A stretch of 7,143 nucleotides of DNA from an uncultured Lysobacteraceae bacterium (lineage in GTDB: Bacteria; Pseudomonadota; Gammaproteobacteria; Xanthomonadales; Rhodanobacteraceae), in NCBI GenBank assembly GCA_946480705.1, contig CAMLLF010000197.1, forward strand, positions 1 to 7,143, read 5' to 3'. Position 1 is the first letter of the stretch; each line of letters starts with the position of its first letter. Both the position numbers and the translations under genes were made by a program. Below the pieces are notes generated by a model. That model made no database searches. It was not told the origin of the DNA and was given only the letters and a program-made list of their open reading frames with translations. Of this stretch, positions 1-6,627 are shown piece by piece.

Positions 1-45
1 TCGCAGATCGGAAAATCCCGAGCCCGGCCGAGGCACCGCGATACC

Positions 46-76
46 GGGTTTCGCCTGCGGCTCAACCCAACCTACG
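46..76. repeat. REP-like palindromic element downstream of the transporter operon
   Basis: An imperfect inverted repeat: GGGTT (46-50) pairs with AACCC (64-68). Two mismatched bases follow on each side, then GCC pairs with GGC around a 3-base loop. The right flank runs on into AACCTACG. On the other strand it reads GTAGGTTGGGTT..., a motif I recall as a very common dispersed intergenic repeat in Xanthomonadales and other high-GC bacteria. It sits about 25 bases past the stop codon of the last transporter gene, a usual place for such elements. In that direction it could also fold as a transcript-end hairpin, but no T-run follows. Repeat-family membership is from memory. Confidence 0.55.
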
Positions 77-99
77 AAATCGGCTTCGCGTCGATCACG

Positions 100-1578
100 T
101 CACCTCACCCCATGCATCAACCGGTTGATGAACGGCGCGAACACCAGGAATGCCGCACCCATGCCGAAGCCGGCGTAGGCGATAAACGTATAGGTCTCCA
201 CATAGCTTGAAATGCCCGCATCCGCCGCGACCGCGACGGAGGCGGTCTTGCCGGCGACCCAGTTGCCCATGGCCGAGCACAGGAACCAGGCGCCCATGGC
301 CATGCCGGTTTCCTTCGGCGCGGCGAGCTTGGAGACCATCGACAGGCCGATCGGCGACAGGCACAGCTCGCCCATGGTGTTGAGCGCATAGACCAGGGCC
401 AGCATCAGCCACGGAATGCGCTGGTTCGCGTCGGCGAGGTTGTCGATGCTGAGCACGAGCGTCGTGAAGCCGAGTGCGACGAAAATCAGCGCGATCGCGA
501 ATTTGCGCGGCACCGACGGATTCAGATCGCTCGTTTCCAGGCGCGGCCAGAGCCAGGCGAACACGGGGCCGAGCAGCACGATGAAGACCGGGTTGAACGA
601 CTGGAACAGCGTGAAGTTGAACGGCGCGTCGACGTGGTCCTTGGCGAAAAAATTCAGGCTCGAACCGGCCTGCTCGAACATGCCCCAGAACAGGATCTTC
701 GCAAGGAACAGCAGCAGCATCGCGATGTAGCGATGCAACTGCACGCGGTCGCCGCTCTTGATGCTGGCGCCGATGAAGTAGCAGGTCAGCACCGCGAACA
801 TCAGCAGCAGGATGTAGCCGACGAGGTCGGCCTTCCTCAGCAGCACGTAGGCCAGCGGAATGCAGAGCACGCAGCCGACGGCGACCTTGACGACACGCGC
901 GAGATTCTGCGCCGGCACCGGCGCCTCGCCGATGTGGCCGAGCCAGCCGCGCAGCCAGTGGAACATCATCAGGCCGAAGATCATGCCGATGCCGGCGCAG
1001 AAGAAGCCCCAGCGGAAGCCGTAGAGTGCACCGATGATCGTGCCGCAGATCAGCGGCGCGAGCGCGCCGCCGGCGTTGATGCCCATGTAGAAGATCGTGA
1101 AGCCCGAGTCGCGGCGCGCATCGCCCGGCGCGTAGAGCTTGCCGACCATGGTCGAAATATTCGGCTTGAACAGGCCGTTGCCGACGACGATCGTCGCAAG
1201 GCCGACGAGAAACCAGTGGAGCTCCGGGAACATCAGCAGGAACAGTCCGACGGCCATGAACGCGCCGCCGAGCATGATCGACGGCCGGTATCCGAGATAG
1301 CGGTCGGCGACGAATCCGCCGAACAGGCCGGTCGCGTAGATCAGCGCGGTGTAGGCGCCGTAGGTCAGGCTCGCGGTCGCGCGAGCCTCGCCCGGCGGCA
1401 GGTGGCTGAAGAACGTCGCGGCGACGTAGGCGGCGAGCAGCGCGCGCATGCCGTAATAGGCGAAGCGTTCCCAGAATTCCGCGCCGAACAGCATCCAGAG
1501 CGGGCGCGGATGGCCGAGGAATTCGCCGGGCGGCGGCGGCAGGAACGGTTCCCCGGTCGGGGGCGTGGTGGCGGTCAT
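100..1578 (-). CDS. POT/PTR2-family proton-coupled peptide transporter (second of tandem pair)
   Basis: A 492-residue inner-membrane carrier that imports di- and tripeptides with protons. Family hallmarks are visible in order: the TM1 motif E34-F-W-E37-R38 followed by FAYYG (ExxER, proton coupling); GNGLFKPN with Lys138 in TM4; FYMGINAGG at 163-171 (PTR2 signature region); FEQAGSSL at 301-308; and GELCLSPIG with Glu404 in TM10. Length and the many hydrophobic segments fit the usual 12-14 TM bacterial form. The ATG at 1578 gives a short proline-rich cytosolic N-terminus before GHPRPLW, matching the tandem paralogue. The ribosome site is weak (ACGGA). It lies 87 bases after its paralogue on the same strand, so co-transcription is likely. 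Exact substrates cannot be told from sequence, and nitrate or other solutes are possible in this superfamily, but the motifs favour peptides. Confidence 0.93.
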   Translation of the reverse strand: MTATTPPTGEPFLPPPPGEFLGHPRPLWMLFGAEFWERFAYYGMRALLAAYVAATFFSHLPPGEARATASLTYGAYTALIYATGLFGGFVADRYLGYRPSIMLGGAFMAVGLFLLMFPELHWFLVGLATIVVGNGLFKPNISTMVGKLYAPGDARRDSGFTIFYMGINAGGALAPLICGTIIGALYGFRWGFFCAGIGMIFGLMMFHWLRGWLGHIGEAPVPAQNLARVVKVAVGCVLCIPLAYVLLRKADLVGYILLLMFAVLTCYFIGASIKSGDRVQLHRYIAMLLLFLAKILFWGMFEQAGSSLNFFAKDHVDAPFNFTLFQSFNPVFIVLLGPVFAWLWPRLETSDLNPSVPRKFAIALIFVALGFTTLVLSIDNLADANQRIPWLMLALVYALNTMGELCLSPIGLSMVSKLAAPKETGMAMGAWFLCSAMGNWVAGKTASVAVAADAGISSYVETYTFIAYAGFGMGAAFLVFAPFINRLMHGVR

Positions 1579-1602
1579 GTCGGGTTTTCCGTCGGCGGAA
1601 AC

Positions 1603-1630
1603 GCAACGGCCCGGAAGACCGGGCCGTTGC
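1603..1630 (-). promoter_or_regulatory. Perfect 12-bp stem-loop between the two peptide transporter genes
   Basis: GCAACGGCCCGG (1603-1614) is the exact reverse complement of CCGGGCCGTTGC (1619-1630), with a 4-base loop (AAGA on the plus strand, TCTT in the transcript). It occupies most of the 87-base gap between the upstream transporter stop and the downstream transporter start. The RNA hairpin would be very stable. The transcript after it reads GTTTCC, without a proper U-run, so it is at best a weak intrinsic terminator. An attenuator, or an RNA-stability element setting different levels of the two transporters, is equally possible. Confidence 0.45.
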
Positions 1631-1665
1631 CAGGAACGCAGCTGAGGTAGGCGGCCGGAAGCCGG

Positions 1666-3162
1666 TTACTTCACGCCGTGCATGAGTTTCTGGATCAGCG
1701 GCGCGATCACGAACAGCAGCACGCCCGGAATCACGAGCGCCCAGAAGCCGAAGGTATAGCCGCCATAGGCGGACTGGATCGTCATGCCGGTCTCGCCGCT
1801 GACATGGCTCGCAAAAATGCCGGACAGGTTGTTGCCGATGCCGGTGGACAGGAACCAGCCGCCCATGCCGAAGCCGACGAGGCGCACCGGCGCGAGCTTG
1901 GTCACCATCGACAGACCGATCGGCGACAGGCAGAGCTCGCCGATGGACTGGATCCAGTACACCGCGAACAGCGTCCAGAACGGAATCTTTCCGGCGCTGA
2001 CGAGCGCGGACAGCGCGAACATCAGCAGCAGGAACGCCAGGCCGTTGAAGATCAGGCCCAGGCCGAACTTGCGCGGGATCGACGGGTTGTACGGCCCCAT
2101 CCGGACCCAGAGCCAGGCCATGATCGGCGCGAGCACGATGATCGCGATCGAGTTGATCGACTGGAACCAGCCGACCGGGAAGATCCAGCCGCCGAAATCG
2201 CGGTTGACGATCTCCTGCGCGAGGAAGTTGAACGAGCTGCCGGCCTGCTCGAAGAAGCACCAGAACAGCACGTTGAACGCGAAGATGATCAGCATCGCGA
2301 TGACCATGTCGCGCTGGCGCGGGCCGTTGCGGATGCCCTCGACGAGCAGCAGCACGGCGAGCGCGACGAACATGACCATCAGCACCCACTGCAGCGTGTT
2401 GGCGCCGAGGTTCAGCAGGAAATAGATGACCGGAATCGACGCGACGGCCCCGATCGCCGTGTACAGCACGCGGCTGCGGCTCTCGCCGCCGACCGGCGGA
2501 CGACCCACGCCCTTGAGCTGGCTGCGGCCGATCCAGAACCAGACCAGGCTGAACAGCATGCCGATGCCGGAGGTGATGAACACGACCTTGTAGGCCGGAA
2601 CCGCATCGGTGCCGAACACTTTCTCGGCGAGCAGGCCCGTGAGCAGCGGCGACACCATCGCGCCGAGGTTGATGCCCATGTAGAACAACGTGAAGCCCGA
2701 ATCGCGGCGTTCGTCGCCGACCGAATACAGCTTGCCCACCATGGTCGAGATGTTCGGCTTGAACAGGCCGTTGCCGGCGATGATCGTGGCGAGGCCGAGC
2801 TTGAACACCTCCTCGTTCGGCAGCGCGATCAGGAACAGGCCCGCGGCCATGATCACCGCGCCGAGCAGGATCGAACGCTGATAACCGATCACGCGGTCGG
2901 CGACGTAGCCGCCGAAGATCGCGGCGGCGTAGACCAGCGCGAGATAGGCGCCGTAGACCTGGTTCGCCGGCGTTTGGCCCGTGCCGCTGCCGGCGTGGAA
3001 CTGCGCGACGATATAGAGGGTCAGCGCCCACCGAATGCCGTAGAACGCGAAGCGTTCCCAGAATTCGGTCATGAACAGCATCCAGAGCGGGCGCGGATGA
3101 CCCATCACCTGCGGATAATCGGGCGGCGCGCTGGACGCGCTCGGTTCGGCGGCACCGCTCAT
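1666..3162 (-). CDS. POT/PTR2-family proton-coupled peptide transporter (first of tandem pair)
   Basis: A 498-residue inner-membrane proton:oligopeptide symporter. Motifs in order: E33-F-W-E36-R37 then FAFYG in TM1; GNGLFKPN with Lys135 in TM4; FYMGINLG at 160-167; FEQAGSSF at 304-311; and GELCLSPIGLSMV with Glu409 in TM10. It ends LMHGVK, almost as its neighbour does (LMHGVR), and both share the N-terminal GHPRPLWMLF block, so the two genes are a tandem duplication. I chose the ATG at 3162, although the frame stays open to 3234, because AGGGGAG sits 6 bases before it and the extension has no family similarity. The longer start at 3234 would also lie inside a candidate -10 element. The gene follows kynA by 156 bases on the same strand, suggesting a peptide and amino-acid uptake role linked to tryptophan breakdown. 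Confidence 0.93.
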   Translation of the reverse strand: MSGAAEPSASSAPPDYPQVMGHPRPLWMLFMTEFWERFAFYGIRWALTLYIVAQFHAGSGTGQTPANQVYGAYLALVYAAAIFGGYVADRVIGYQRSILLGAVIMAAGLFLIALPNEEVFKLGLATIIAGNGLFKPNISTMVGKLYSVGDERRDSGFTLFYMGINLGAMVSPLLTGLLAEKVFGTDAVPAYKVVFITSGIGMLFSLVWFWIGRSQLKGVGRPPVGGESRSRVLYTAIGAVASIPVIYFLLNLGANTLQWVLMVMFVALAVLLLVEGIRNGPRQRDMVIAMLIIFAFNVLFWCFFEQAGSSFNFLAQEIVNRDFGGWIFPVGWFQSINSIAIIVLAPIMAWLWVRMGPYNPSIPRKFGLGLIFNGLAFLLLMFALSALVSAGKIPFWTLFAVYWIQSIGELCLSPIGLSMVTKLAPVRLVGFGMGGWFLSTGIGNNLSGIFASHVSGETGMTIQSAYGGYTFGFWALVIPGVLLFVIAPLIQKLMHGVK

Positions 3163-3168
3163 GCGGCT

Positions 3169-3175
3169 CTCCCCT
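3169..3175 (-). promoter_or_regulatory. Strong ribosome binding site of the first peptide transporter
   Basis: The transcript reads AGGGGAG, then 6 bases, then ATG at 3162. This is the best Shine-Dalgarno match in the transporter region, and it fixes the start at 3162 rather than at the in-frame upstream codon at 3234. Confidence 0.7.
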
Positions 3176-3235
3176 GTTGAATGGACTGGAATGGATGAGC
3201 CGCCTCGGTCCGGATGCGGAACAGCAGCCGCCAAG

Positions 3236-3264
3236 CTTTAACCGGAGCGCCCCGGCCAAGTCAA
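3236..3264 (-). promoter_or_regulatory. Candidate sigma-70-type promoter for the transporter pair
   Basis: On the minus strand TTGACT (3264-3259, five of six bases of the -35 consensus) is followed after 17 bases by TTAAAG (3241-3236), a poor -10. Shifting by one base gives TAAAGC at spacing 18, which keeps the key A. Transcription would begin near 3229, leaving a leader of about 65 bases before the ATG at 3162. It lies in the kynA-transporter gap, so the transporters may be expressed independently of kynA. The -10 is weak, so the call is tentative. Confidence 0.35.
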
Positions 3265-3318
3265 ACGCGGAATATGCTGCGATGCGCCATTTGTTGCCGG
3301 GCAACGCCGGCGCGCGAT

Positions 3319-4170
3319 TCAGGTGCCGATGACGGTGCGCACCTCGAACAATTCCGGAAAGAACGTCAGCTCCAACGCGCGTTTGAGAAACGCGACGCCC
3401 GACGATCCGCCGGTGCCGCGGCGGAAGCCGATGATGCGTTCGACGGTTTTCATATGGCGAAAACGCCACAGCTGGAAACTCTCCTCGACGTCGACGAGCT
3501 GCTCGCAGAGGTGATAGGCCGACCAGAACTGTTCGGTGTTCTCGTAGATGCGGCGGAACACGTCCACGAGTTCCGCGTGCCGCTGGTAGGGTTGCGACCA
3601 GTCGCGCTCGATGCAGACCTGCGGCACGCCGTGGCCCTGGCGCGCGAGATGACGCAGGAATTCGTCGTAGAGGCTCGGCGCATTGAGGACCGCGAGCAGT
3701 TCGGCCTGCATCGCCGGCGCATGCGCGAACACGGCGATCATGTCGGCGTTCTTGTTGCCGAGCAGGAATTCGATGGTGCGGTACTGGTGCGACTGGAAAC
3801 CCGACGCAGGCCCGAGCACATGGCGGAACTGCAGGTATTCCGACGGCGTCAGCGTTTCGAGCACGGCCCATTGTTCGAACAGCTGGCGCTGGATCTGCTT
3901 GACGCGCGCGAGGATCTTCAGGCATGGGCCGACGTCGTCGCCGGCCAGATGCACGATCGCGGCCTTGAGCTCGTGGATGATCAGTTTCATCCAGAGTTCG
4001 GAAGTCTGGTGCTGGATGATGAACAGCAGCTCGTCGTGGTGCGCCGGCTGCGACAGCGGCAGCTGCGCCGACAGCAGCGTATCGAGCTGCAGGTAGCCGC
4101 CGTAGCTGACCCTGTCCTTCAGATCGGTCGTGATGCCGGCTTCGAGATCGCGCTTGATCGTATCGTTCAC
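3319..4170 (-). CDS. kynA: Tryptophan 2,3-dioxygenase
   Basis: A cytosolic haem enzyme that opens the indole ring of L-tryptophan with O2 to give N-formylkynurenine, the first step of the kynurenine pathway. Numbering from a GTG start at 4170 gives 283 residues. Hallmarks are [17 protein letters not shown] with Phe50 and catalytic-site His54; Tyr112 and Arg116 (substrate carboxylate) in [25 protein letters not shown] with the proximal haem ligand His239; and RGTGGSSGV with Thr253. From memory these match X. campestris TDO residues F51, H55, Y113, R117, H240 and T254 with a constant offset of one. The frame is open to a TTG at 4200. I prefer GTG at 4170 because it reproduces the known N-terminus (..RDLE.GI.TDL), though its ribosome site (GGGG, 11 bases away) is weak. 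No other kynurenine-pathway gene is present in the window. Confidence 0.96.
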   Translation of the reverse strand: MNDTIKRDLEAGITTDLKDRVSYGGYLQLDTLLSAQLPLSQPAHHDELLFIIQHQTSELWMKLIIHELKAAIVHLAGDDVGPCLKILARVKQIQRQLFEQWAVLETLTPSEYLQFRHVLGPASGFQSHQYRTIEFLLGNKNADMIAVFAHAPAMQAELLAVLNAPSLYDEFLRHLARQGHGVPQVCIERDWSQPYQRHAELVDVFRRIYENTEQFWSAYHLCEQLVDVEESFQLWRFRHMKTVERIIGFRRGTGGSSGVAFLKRALELTFFPELFEVRTVIGT

Positions 4171-4282
4171 GGTCGGAAAGGCCCCAGGAAAACCGCCCAA
4201 GGATACGCGATCCTAACGACCGGGCTCGCTATCATTCCGCGGCGTCATACGCGGCTCGATGGCGGTTTTGCTGCGCCCGATC

Positions 4283-4311
4283 TTGCCTCGACGCGGCCGC
4301 GCTGCTATCAA
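4283..4311 (+). promoter_or_regulatory. Candidate sigma-70-type promoter for the E1 alpha-E1 beta operon
   Basis: TTGCCT (4283-4288, four of six -35 bases) and TATCAA (4306-4311, four of six -10 bases) are separated by exactly 17 bases. Transcription from about 4318 would leave a leader of roughly 140 bases before the GTG at 4457. No terminator-like or riboswitch-like structure in that leader stands out by eye. Prediction only. Confidence 0.35.
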
Positions 4312-4446
4312 GGCGGCCCCTCGACCGGCGCGTTCCGCTGCAGCACTGGATCTGCGCGCGCACCGGTCATCGGCACCGCACTCCGGCGCCGTCGCGTCAT
4401 CACGCCGGTTTCGCTACGCGCGCATTCGTTTTTGGCATCACTCAGC

Positions 4447-4451
4447 GGAGG
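4447..4451 (+). promoter_or_regulatory. Ribosome binding site of the E1 alpha gene
   Basis: GGAGG ends 5 bases before a GTG at 4457. This decides the E1 alpha start: the frame extends upstream to an ATG at 4259, but that extension has no family similarity and overlaps the promoter candidate. Confidence 0.7.
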
Positions 4452-4456
4452 CTTTC

Positions 4457-5539
4457 GTGTCCATCGCCGCCAGTTTCGAGATCGAATACCTGCAGTACCT
4501 CGACCCCGAGGGCAAGCTCGTCCGCAACGACCTGCCCGAGTTCGCGCGCGACGCGAAGCAGCTCGTCGAACTCTACAAGACCATGAGTTTCGTCCGCGTC
4601 TTCGACAGCAAGGCCGTCGCGCTGCAGCGCACCGGCAAGCTCGGCACGTACGCGTCCTGCCTCGGCCATGAGGCCGCGCACGTCGCGATCGGCTCGGCCA
4701 TGCACGTCGACGACGTGTTCGCACCGATGTATCGCGAGTACGGCGCGCAGTTCGTCCGCGGCGTGAAGCCGCGCGAAGTGCTGATGTACTGGGGCGGCGA
4801 CGAACGCGGCAACGATTTCTCCGGCCCCGCGCACGACTTCCCCTGGTGCGTGCCGATCGCGACGCAATGCCTGCATGCGGCCGGCGCCGCGATGGCGTTC
4901 AAGATCCGCAAGGAGCCGCGCGTCGCGGTCAGCGTCGTCGGCGACGGCGGCTCGTCCAAGGCCGACTTCTATTCGGCGATCAACATGGCCGGCGCGCAGA
5001 CGCTGCCCTACGTGAGCGTCATCGTGAACAACCAGTGGGCGATCTCGGTGCCGCGCTCCAGCCAGACCGGCGCCAAGACGCTCGCGCAGAAAGGCATCGC
5101 CGCGGGCCTGGAATGCCTGCAGGTCGACGGCAACGATCTGATCGCCATGCGCACGGCCATGGACTACGCGATCAAGCGCGCGCGCCACGGCCACGGCGGC
5201 ATGGTCATCGAGGCGGTCACGTACCGTCTGTCCGATCACACCACGGCCGACGACGCGCGCCGCTACCGCGCCGACGACGAAGTGAAATCGGCCTGGGAAC
5301 GCGAGCCGCTGAAGCGGCTGCGCAACTACCTCGTCGCGCAGAAGGCCTGGAGCGACAAGCACGAGGAAACCTGGAAGATCGAGTGCGAGAAGATCGTCGA
5401 CGTCGAAGTCAACGCGTACCTCGAAACCAAGGTGCAGCCGGTCGAGGCGATGTTCGACTTCGTCTACGCGGAGCTGCCGGTCGACCTGCAGGAACAGCGC
5501 GCGCAGGTGCTCGCGCTGGAGCAGGCGCGCAAGCATTGA
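4457..5539 (+). CDS. pdhA: 2-oxo acid (pyruvate-type) dehydrogenase E1 component, alpha subunit
   Basis: A 360-residue thiamine diphosphate (ThDP)-dependent subunit. With E1 beta it decarboxylates a 2-oxo acid and passes the acyl group to the E2 lipoyl domain. Motifs: RTGKLGTYASCLGHEA at 58-73; MYREYG with Tyr92/Arg93, which bind the ThDP phosphate; the ThDP/Mg signature GDGGSSKADF (162-171) closing at Asn191-Asn192; and the phosphorylation-loop-type segment SDHTTADDARRYR at 259-271 with His261. The order and length resemble heterotetrameric PdhA of Bacillus type, including the N-terminal YLDPEGKLV segment, rather than the single-chain AceE usual in enteric gammaproteobacteria. The HTTADD loop is also like branched-chain enzymes, so BkdA-type function is the main alternative. 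The GTG start is fixed by GGAGG 5 bases upstream. It heads the operon, with E1 beta 106 bases downstream. Confidence 0.93.
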   Translation: MSIAASFEIEYLQYLDPEGKLVRNDLPEFARDAKQLVELYKTMSFVRVFDSKAVALQRTGKLGTYASCLGHEAAHVAIGSAMHVDDVFAPMYREYGAQFVRGVKPREVLMYWGGDERGNDFSGPAHDFPWCVPIATQCLHAAGAAMAFKIRKEPRVAVSVVGDGGSSKADFYSAINMAGAQTLPYVSVIVNNQWAISVPRSSQTGAKTLAQKGIAAGLECLQVDGNDLIAMRTAMDYAIKRARHGHGGMVIEAVTYRLSDHTTADDARRYRADDEVKSAWEREPLKRLRNYLVAQKAWSDKHEETWKIECEKIVDVEVNAYLETKVQPVEAMFDFVYAELPVDLQEQRAQVLALEQARKH

Positions 5540-5587
5540 CGGACTGAAAGGTCCTCTCCTTCGCCGCGCGAATGCCCCCTCACCCTG

Positions 5588-5618
5588 CCCTCTCCCCAAG
5601 CGAGCTTGAGGGAGAGGG
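5588..5618. repeat. Inverted-repeat hairpin in the E1 alpha-E1 beta gap
   Basis: CCCTCTCCC (5588-5596) pairs perfectly with GGGAGAGGG (5610-5618). Inside, CAAG pairs with CTTG around a CGAG loop, with one bulged A. Together with the leading CCCCCTCACCCTG it matches, from memory, a pyrimidine-rich CCCTCACCC..CCCTCTCCC dispersed repeat of many high-GC proteobacteria. The plus-strand transcript continues GAGAAAAATAG with no U-run, so it is not a standard terminator. It may act as an RNA-stability or processing site between the two subunit genes. Confidence 0.6.
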
Positions 5619-5645
5619 AGAAAAATAGATTTCGGAGCGTTTTTC

Positions 5646-6626
5646 ATGGCGCAAGTCACCCTGATCGAAGCCCTGACCATGGCCATGGCCCATGAAATGG
5701 CCAAGGATCCGTCCGTCGTCGTGCTCGGCGAGGACGTCGGCGTCAACGGCGGCGTGTTTCGCGCGACCGCGGGACTCAGTGAGAAATTCGGTCCGATCCG
5801 CGTGCTCGATACGCCGCTCGACGAGACCACGATCGCCGGCATCGCCGTCGGCATGGCCGCGCAAGGCATGAAGCCGATCGCCGAGGCCCAGTTCGACGGC
5901 TTCGTCTATCCGATGGTCGACCACATCGTCTGCCACGCCGCGCGCTTCCGCACGCGCACGCGCGGCCGGCTGACCTGCCCGCTCGTGCTGCGCGTGCCCT
6001 GGGGCGGTGGCATCCGCGCGCCCGAGCACCACTCGGAAGCCAACGAATCCACGTTTACCAATGTGCCGGGCCTGCGCGTGGTCATGCCGTCCTCGCCGTC
6101 GCGCGCCTACGGCCTGCTGCTCGCCGCGATCCGCGATCCGGATCCGGTCATCTTCTTCGAACCCAAGCGCATCTATCGCCAGTACAAGGAAGACGTCGCC
6201 GACGACGGCGAGGCGCTGCCGCTCGACGTCTGCTTCGTGCTGCGCGACGGCTCGGACGTGACCCTGGTCACCTGGGGCGCGCAGGTCAAGGAAACGCTCG
6301 AAGCCGCCGACGCGCTCGCCAAGGAAGGCATCAGCGCGGAAGTCATCGACGTCGCCACGCTCAAGCCGCTGGATTTCGACACGATCCACGACTCGGTGAA
6401 GAAGACCGGCCGCTGCGTCATCGTGCACGAGGCGCCGCGCACGGCGGGCTTCGGCGCCGAAGTCGCCGCACGGCTCGCGGAACACGCGATGTACGACCTC
6501 GTCGCGCCGGTCGAGCGCGTGACCGGCTACGACACGCACATTCCGCTGTTCCGCCTCGAAATGAAATACCTGCCGAGCGTCGAGCGCATCGTCGCGGCGG
6601 TGAAGCGCACGCTGGCGGCGAGCTGA
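5646..6626 (+). CDS. pdhB: 2-oxo acid (pyruvate-type) dehydrogenase E1 component, beta subunit
   Basis: A 326-residue subunit, the normal family length, combining a transketolase-type pyrimidine-binding domain (about 1-180) and a transketolase C-terminal domain (about 195-315). Visible features are LGEDVG at 27-32; TPLDE at 56-60 with Glu60 as the expected ThDP-activating glutamate; PWGGG then PEHHSE with His129; VPGLRVVMPSSP at 140-151; DPDPVIFFEPKRIYR at 164-178; VIDVATLKPLD at 233-243; and VHEAP at 260-264. With E1 alpha it forms an alpha2-beta2 E1. The PE-HS pattern recalls Bacillus PdhB, whereas branched-chain enzymes more often have YHSQS; that favours pyruvate but does not prove it. 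GGAG lies 8 bases before the ATG. The next gene begins 2 bases after its stop, so translation is probably coupled. Confidence 0.94.
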   Translation: MAQVTLIEALTMAMAHEMAKDPSVVVLGEDVGVNGGVFRATAGLSEKFGPIRVLDTPLDETTIAGIAVGMAAQGMKPIAEAQFDGFVYPMVDHIVCHAARFRTRTRGRLTCPLVLRVPWGGGIRAPEHHSEANESTFTNVPGLRVVMPSSPSRAYGLLLAAIRDPDPVIFFEPKRIYRQYKEDVADDGEALPLDVCFVLRDGSDVTLVTWGAQVKETLEAADALAKEGISAEVIDVATLKPLDFDTIHDSVKKTGRCVIVHEAPRTAGFGAEVAARLAEHAMYDLVAPVERVTGYDTHIPLFRLEMKYLPSVERIVAAVKRTLAAS

Positions 6627-6627
6627 C

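Larger units (their letters stand above)
4171..4456. promoter_or_regulatory. Divergent intergenic region between kynA and the dehydrogenase operon
   Basis: This 286-base spacer separates the two divergent gene groups and must contain both sets of control signals. I see one plausible plus-strand promoter (4283-4311) and no clear minus-strand promoter for kynA; TGATAG near 4230 on the minus strand is the only A/T-rich -10-like stretch. A small AGGAT-ACGCG-ATCCT dyad lies at 4200-4214. The plus frame is open through part of this region, but its translation is arginine/alanine-rich with no recognisable family, so I regard it as non-coding. Confidence 0.6.

Noticed and set aside
634..3180. Long antisense frames opposite the transporters (634-1650 and 1678-3180, plus strand)
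   Set aside because: The translations are low-complexity runs rich in Arg, Glu, His, Gln and Asp, opposite strongly supported membrane-protein genes. This is the usual mirror of hydrophobic codons, not a gene.
3293..3305. GTTGC-CGG-GCAAC hairpin after the kynA stop as a terminator
   Set aside because: It has only a 5-bp stem with a 3-base loop, and no T-run follows in the kynA direction; too weak to call.
95..3925. Uninterrupted 1276-codon minus-strand frame spanning both transporters and part of kynA
   Set aside because: It is an out-of-frame shadow of the three real genes: very arginine-rich, with no family motifs. Long stop-free shadows are expected in DNA this GC-rich.
4200..4214. AGGAT-ACGCG-ATCCT dyad upstream of kynA as an operator
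   Set aside because: Five-base arms are expected by chance in GC-rich DNA, and no second copy or known regulator consensus is visible.
4259..4456. N-terminal extension of E1 alpha from an ATG at 4259
   Set aside because: The extra 66 residues are Arg/Ala-rich without similarity to the family, cover a promoter candidate, and lack a good ribosome site, whereas GGAGG precedes the GTG at 4457.
3214..4671. 485-codon plus-strand frame crossing kynA, the divergent spacer and the E1 alpha start
   Set aside because: It runs antisense to kynA and then out of frame with E1 alpha, its composition is shadow-like, and it has no domain evidence.
4442..6539. Antisense frames opposite E1 alpha and E1 beta (4442-5869 and 5580-6539, minus strand)
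   Set aside because: No recognisable domain, skewed composition, and a complete overlap with well-supported enzyme genes.
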